Shown here: positions 58,760 to 64,000 of the stretch, piece by piece
How the letters are laid out: each line of letters opens with the position of its first letter
Position numbering within the stretch: position 1 is the first letter of the stretch
Assembly: GCA_024349245.1 (NCBI GenBank)
Contig: JALDNG010000001.1
Coordinates: 260,001-324,000, forward strand
Direction of reading: 5' to 3'
From: Neodontobutis hainanensis
Taxonomy: Eukaryota > Chordata > Actinopteri > Gobiiformes > Odontobutidae
DNA length: 64,000 nt
The notes under the pieces: model-generated
The model's database searches: none
The model's input: the letters and a program-made list of their open reading frames with translations, nothing else
Told to the model about the DNA's origin: nothing
Position numbers and translations under genes: made by a program

Positions 58760-58925
58760 TTTCACTCTCTCCATTTCTCCCTGTCTTCTCATCTTTCTTT
58801 CCCCTTTTTTCCACATATGCTCGACAGTGCGTCAGCCTGTCTTGTCTTCCTGCTCTCTCATCTATTTCACTCTTTGTCCACTTATTCCCCCACCCCTCAC
58901 TGCCTTACCCCCCTCTCCATCCCAG
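58760..58925 (+). repeat. Pyrimidine-rich tract
   Basis: About 165 bases consist almost only of C and T, with scattered purines. It is a low-complexity mirror-type composition and is not a coding sequence. Confidence 0.75.
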
Positions 58926-61900
58926 AAGACAGTGCCGGGGCTGTGTGTCAGCTAACTGTAGCAGGGCTGTGTAGTCTTTGTGTATTTTTCCCTTTTCCCA
59001 GTGTGCTCGCTGACAGCCCCTCCTCGCAGATCTAAGTTCCTCTCCAAGACGGCAGGCAGCTGTCGTACAGTGCCGTTGCCCCCGACGTGTTTCACTGTAG
59101 ATGAGTGGACGCCAATTCCGTAAAATCCTTGACACACTGATCCACTCAATCTCCGCTCACTGAAGCCAGGATTTTGGCCTCAAATGGGGGTTTTGGGATT
59201 GTTTTGTTCTTTTTTTGTAGTGTTGCTGTGACTGACAGTTGCCGGTTGATGCCCCTCCTTCTCTTTCCTTCCCTCCGCTGTGCTGAGCCTTTTTCTGAGG
59301 GCGCAGACCAGTGCACACGCTCACACACATTTATATTCATCTGCCCCGGTGTTTCCCCACCAGTGCTGACTGGTTATTATCCAGTCACAATCTGATGGGT
59401 GTACTTGAGGCCAGAGCTATCCTGACTCAGGACTGCAGTAATATGTCCCAACTCTAAGCATGTGCATGACACAGTGTATAACCTATATAAAGTCCTTACA
59501 GAAAGTTAGTGTGGAATGGAGTATTATTGTTAAAAGTAGAATTGTAATGTAACAGGTCACATACTGGCAGGATTAAGGGCATACATCTCAGCTCGAGGGT
59601 CAGGGACGGCTACATAAAAAATTATCTTGAATTGATGTCACCAAATTCCCAGAACATCCACACATCAGAGCCCCCATTTCCCCTTACACTCAGACATTTA
59701 GCTAAATTTATTTCCATGTAAATTCCAGAATTAAAAGTATTATCTCACATTCCTTGAACTCTGAATTGCTAAAATGTTTGAAGTTCTTCCATTTATGTAA
59801 TGAGTCGTTTTCACAGGTTTAATCAAATCAAAGCTTTTTCTACCTTCTTTGCAGTCCTCTGCCCTTTCTCTGAATTTTAAATAGACCCCACTCACTTCCC
59901 TTTGCTCTTCACCCACCCATGGCACGGATTCCCTGGCAGATATTAAAACATTCAGCTTGTGGAAGTGTTAAATATGCTGAGGGCTTATTATAAAAAAAAA
60001 AAACTTCCACTTTGGAATATTCCGCACCATTAGACCTCAATAGGCGGCCCACAGCTTATCCTTTACATTGTGCCTTCAAATGAGAAGGCACCGTTTCTAA
60101 TTAGGTTATTGCCATGGAAGTCTTAAGTTAAATTGAGCATTGATATGCGGAGACGCTCGCCACTCATTTAGCCTGGGCCACGTATTTTGAGAGCCTTTTT
60201 TTTTTAAACACGGCTCAGAAAATGACAGCCAGGAGAGAGGAAGGATCTGACTGTAATCTCTAGCCACTGCTCTTCTCTTACTGGCTCTGGCCGGATGATC
60301 TGATTTTGTTAACAGCAGCGAGCCTTGGCTTGATAGTGGCCGTCTGCTGCCCACCATCCCCTCCTCCTCCCTGCCATTTTGTCTTTCCGTCTGCAACTTA
60401 AATGTCTTGATTAGTGAGAAATTCTTGCTCTGGAGTCGCGTTGAATCAGACAAGGAACTGGGATTCTGAAGTCTACTAAGGTGTGCGTGCTAATGAACAA
60501 TGCTTGGTTGGGTGTGAGGAAGGTGTGTGTGTGTGTGAGCTTGGAAGGATGCCAAGGGATGGACACAAAGGATGCTGAGTGGCTGGGCGTGTGGCACAGC
60601 ATCAGTGAGCTGCCTGTGGCCTCTGGGAGATGGACACAAACTGGGCAGCACCATGGAACACAACACATTTATCCCCAAATAATAGCTTCAGATTTCACTG
60701 TTGTCGAAGTTGAAACGTGTCAAGTGCTGCGCCTTGATTCAGCACAGGCATTAACCTACGTGTACATGCTCATCTAGCGGGCCCTGCTGAGGTGCTGTGA
60801 TTATGTACAGTAGCGCTTCCTGCGTCTGTGCGTGCGGGCCCAGCTGCCCCTCTGGAAGCAAGCGAGAGCATTAGGATGTTGCTTGTACGACTCACTTGGC
60901 AGGATGGACACATGTGGTAGATAGCTAATGATAGCATGCAGCGTATAATGAGATCCTACTCTCCGTCTGTCTCCCCTACCTGGCATCATGCATTAACCAT
61001 ACAAGAGGCAGAAGAGGCACGCATGGTATTGACTTTTGAGTGGGTGTCTGCTTGTCCGTTGTTGGTTTTGTTTAGCACTCCGAGGTCAGTATGGCTGCAA
61101 GCGCCGCACATTTATAACAAGTGTTGTTCTGTGTGTTACGTTTTTTTTTTTTTTTTTTTCGAGGCAGCTCATTTTTTTTGTTACGGGTGGAAATTCTCCT
61201 CATCCGCACCTTTTGAGCTCTGCTAAATGGTCGTAAATTGATTTTGGATGTGTTTGGATGTACACACTTAACAAGCCAAATGGGTTCAGTTAGTGGGTTA
61301 GTGTGTGCTGTCCACGTTTGAAGATTATTCTATTAATGTATTCCACAGCCTCATAATCCGTTGTGTGTGTATGTTGGAGGAAGGAGGGAGACATTGGCAG
61401 CGCTCCATCGTCTTGCCCAGTAACATATATTTATCCTCTTCACTACACAATCCTCTGGACTGCTCAAATCCCCCAGGGGGTCCCGATGACATGCTTACTA
61501 ATGTGTGCTTTGGAAAAGGAGTGCTATTGTATCCCCTAAATCTCACAAAGCACTGTATGATTTGCCCATTGTCGTTTAAATCGCTTTGCTTGTGCCAAGT
61601 ACTCGCATCTCACAGAGGCTTAATGCTTTGAGGGTTTCAGGGACAGCTTCGAGTTCCCCTTTTGTTGATTTCGGGGAAGAGTGCCAAGACTGCTGCGCTG
61701 AATATTGTTTTGAGTATGGGAGGCAGGGAGGGGGGGTGGAGGGCCATTGCCAAGCGACTCCATTGAGCCTTGTGAATGGGCCATTCATATTTAGGAGAAT
61801 CACCCAGATGCCATATTGTTGGCTCAACAACGCTAAATATTCTCCAACAAGGATGGGATTGTAACAGGTCTGTGAATTGAGCAAGTGTCGGAAAAGGACG

Positions 61901-63774
61901 TTGGAGAATTAGGGGGAGAAGTCTCCTGCTTTCACTCTGCGGAGATGAGAGGGTTAGCGGTAGAGCCAAGTTTGCCATGTTTCAGTTGGAGTCGGAGCAT
62001 AATGTATTTGATTTCACAGAGGCATTTTTCTGAAGGAGGAAACTTTCACTTAGTTTCTTGTAGAAGTGAGCTGGTGGCATGCTCAACGCAGCAGGTTTTG
62101 TGGTATGAAGAATGGATAGAAAGACAAGAATATTATAAAAATGCTTGCCCTAGTGTTTGCATTAAGATTTATTTTGCCTAACTCAAGGAAAATCATTCCT
62201 TAAACATTAGATGAAACTTTTTCTTGTGATAATATCTGACATTATTATATTCAGGGCAGTAACGATAAAAAGAAGCGTGCATTAAATAAAGTTATTAACA
62301 GAGTAGAGTTTTGGAGTGTGACTTTGCATGGTTTCCTTGTGTGTGTTTTGTGAAAGCAGGGCGTGGTGCTGTGTGTGGTGCCCCCTTTCCGGACTGCAGG
62401 TGGTTCTAGGACTGAAACACAGGTCAGTGAGTGCCACAGACCGAGGCCAACAGAGTCGCTGTGAGTTCAGCTGCAGTAAAACCTTGAAAGTCTGCTCCAT
62501 GAGCCGCCAAGTCCACAAGTCTGAGATGGGACTTTTCCAAATGTCATTGTGGTCCTTTATGTCACGCATGCACCGGGTATTAATCACAGCTGGATCCACG
62601 CCTGAGAGAACCTGATCAGATTTATTGTTTGGCTGCACGGGACAGTAATGGGTGTTTAATTACTCAATAAAAGCCCTTTTATAGATTTCCGGGCCTCCTG
62701 TGTGTTGAGCAAATGGTATCGATCTGTCTCTGGGCTGCAACATGATAGCCTGTGAAGGAGAATTAGAGCTGTTAGCCTGCTAGCATTTTCTCATTCATTA
62801 GCCGTATTAGCCAGAGGGTGGTTAAGATGTAGCATCATTGTTAATGCCATGGTCTCAAAGGCTTTTGCGTCTGCCATGTGTTGTAAAGCTCCGCACACCC
62901 CATTTCCACAAATATGGATTCGATGAGCAATAATTAACATGACCACAGTAAGGAGAGTGTTTCCATAAGTGTCTCCAGGAGAGTCATTTGAAAAGATTTG
63001 CCTCATCGTCGTTTGTCAGTTGGATAACGCCGCCGTCTAATCCGTGGGACTAAATTTGACAACGCCCTTAGCTGAGCAGTGAGCTGTATTAGCCAGGCGA
63101 CCATCTAGGCCGCTTGTTTAATCCCAGCACTTCCCCACCTTCTAATCTCTAATCTGACGGCTCCTCCTCCTCCTCCTCAGAGGCCTAATTCTCTGTCTCC
63201 TTCTGACGGGGCTGACAATAACTCCGACTGTGTCCTACTCTGTAAATGCATGCAAGGACGTGCGCAGGGCCTGTGTGATGTCCATGGTATCGCCCAGGCA
63301 CTTCTCTTTTTATTCCCTCCTTTAAACTGCCTGCGCCTTGCATCTATTGTCCTTTTATGTTCAGGGGAATATTGCTGTCTCTGTGAACCAGCCCCACTTC
63401 TCTTGATGCACCGCAAAACCACTGCAATATCTCTCTTGATGTGTCCATATCAAATGAATGTGGCCTATTACAGATTGTGGAGTCAGTTGGGTGGCTTTGT
63501 GGACCAAAAAGGGCCCACGAGGGACCATGAAAGAGACATTGTCCAAATGGGCCGTACAGTTCCTTTGTAGATAAATGGATTTTCATGCTTATCAACTGGG
63601 ACACTGACATGAGTGAAAACTGTGGAGAATGTGAAATTATTCTCACTTCTCGGCCGTACACATGGACAACTGTAGTTTCAAGTGTGTGTGGTCTTTTATT
63701 GTCCCACAGTAAGCTTTTAATAGCTGTAACATCCAGTTTCGGGATATACTGTATGCACTGTTAATATCACAGAT

Positions 63775-63809
63775 CTGTCAGCATACAGAGCTAGTCTGTA
63801 TGCTGACAG
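63775..63809. repeat. Perfect 15-bp inverted repeat (hairpin)
   Basis: Arms ctgtcagcatacaga and tctgtatgctgacag are perfect reverse complements around a five-base loop gctag. It is followed by a short ctagtctagt repetition. Confidence 0.9.
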
Positions 63810-64000
63810 TCTAGTCTAGTATGTACTTCCAGTTTCAGTGTTACACTTTAAGTGCATGCTATTGTCTTGACATAATAGCTCTGAAATGTCACCATTAAGC
63901 ATGAATTACTGTTTTTATAAAGGATTCCATTCAGGGTTTATACTCCATTATTGCAAATGTCATGCATATTGGAGGTTTAGCTTGAAAACGCAAACACCTT

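Larger units (their letters stand above)
57057..64000 (+). other. fign: fign intron (partial)
   Basis: No exon of fign or any other gene was recognised. The intron holds a pyrimidine-rich tract (58760-58925), T runs (about 57676, 61141), CpG-containing blocks of possible regulatory nature (58080-58380, 62750-63160), a CTC-rich tract (63163-63180) and a perfect hairpin (63775-63809). Confidence 0.5.

Noticed and set aside
62375..62400. CTCF-like ggtgccccct block in the fign intron
   Set aside because: Only the GGGGGCACC half matches; the CCA end is missing.

Overview
The window looks like a teleost fish nuclear chromosome. Its genes are split into small exons with GT-AG introns. It carries a teleost-type LINE/SINE tail, a dispersed repeat typical of fish, long CA microsatellites and large AT-rich non-coding stretches. 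Three vertebrate genes can be recognised, in an order known from vertebrate genomes (SCN cluster - COBLL1 - FIGN; human 2q24.3). No complete gene model was available, so every exon boundary was read by hand from splice signals, reading frame and conserved exon sizes.

Region 1 (about 0.5-12.9 kb, minus strand) holds the 5' half of a voltage-gated sodium channel alpha subunit of the SCN1/2/3 (scn1la) type. Sixteen coding exons plus one mutually exclusive alternative exon encode domain I, the I-II linker, domain II and the start of the II-III linker. They join in frame to about 1124 codons. The rest of the gene lies beyond the left edge. Notable points are a U12-type AT-AC intron after exon 2, a 5N/5A alternative exon pair in the domain I voltage sensor, a GC-AG intron, and a likely 5' untranslated exon with a short upstream ORF at about 12.5 kb.

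Region 2 (about 16.2-22.3 kb, plus strand) holds a complete gene for a cordon-bleu-like protein (cobll1). Ten exons join in frame to a predicted 730-residue actin/membrane-associated scaffold. It is divergently transcribed from the sodium channel gene. The 3.3 kb between the two start regions contains CTCF-like motifs and an isolated promoter-like patch.

Region 3 (about 22.3-55.9 kb) is a gene desert of roughly 33 kb with no recognised exon. GRB14 and SLC38A11, which are neighbours in human, are not visible. It contains microsatellites, a few CTCF-like motifs, CpG-richer islands, and AT-rich patches with homeodomain, POU and SOX motifs of the kind seen in developmental enhancers. Region 4 (about 55.9-64 kb, plus strand) holds the 5' end of fign (fidgetin, a AAA ATPase): a GC-rich first exon at an NRF1/YY1-type promoter and a 31-base exon carrying the conserved start. 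The main fign coding exon lies beyond the right edge. I saw no viral, CRISPR, tRNA or rRNA features. The three genes do not form a shared pathway; what links them is conserved synteny and probably shared long-range regulation.
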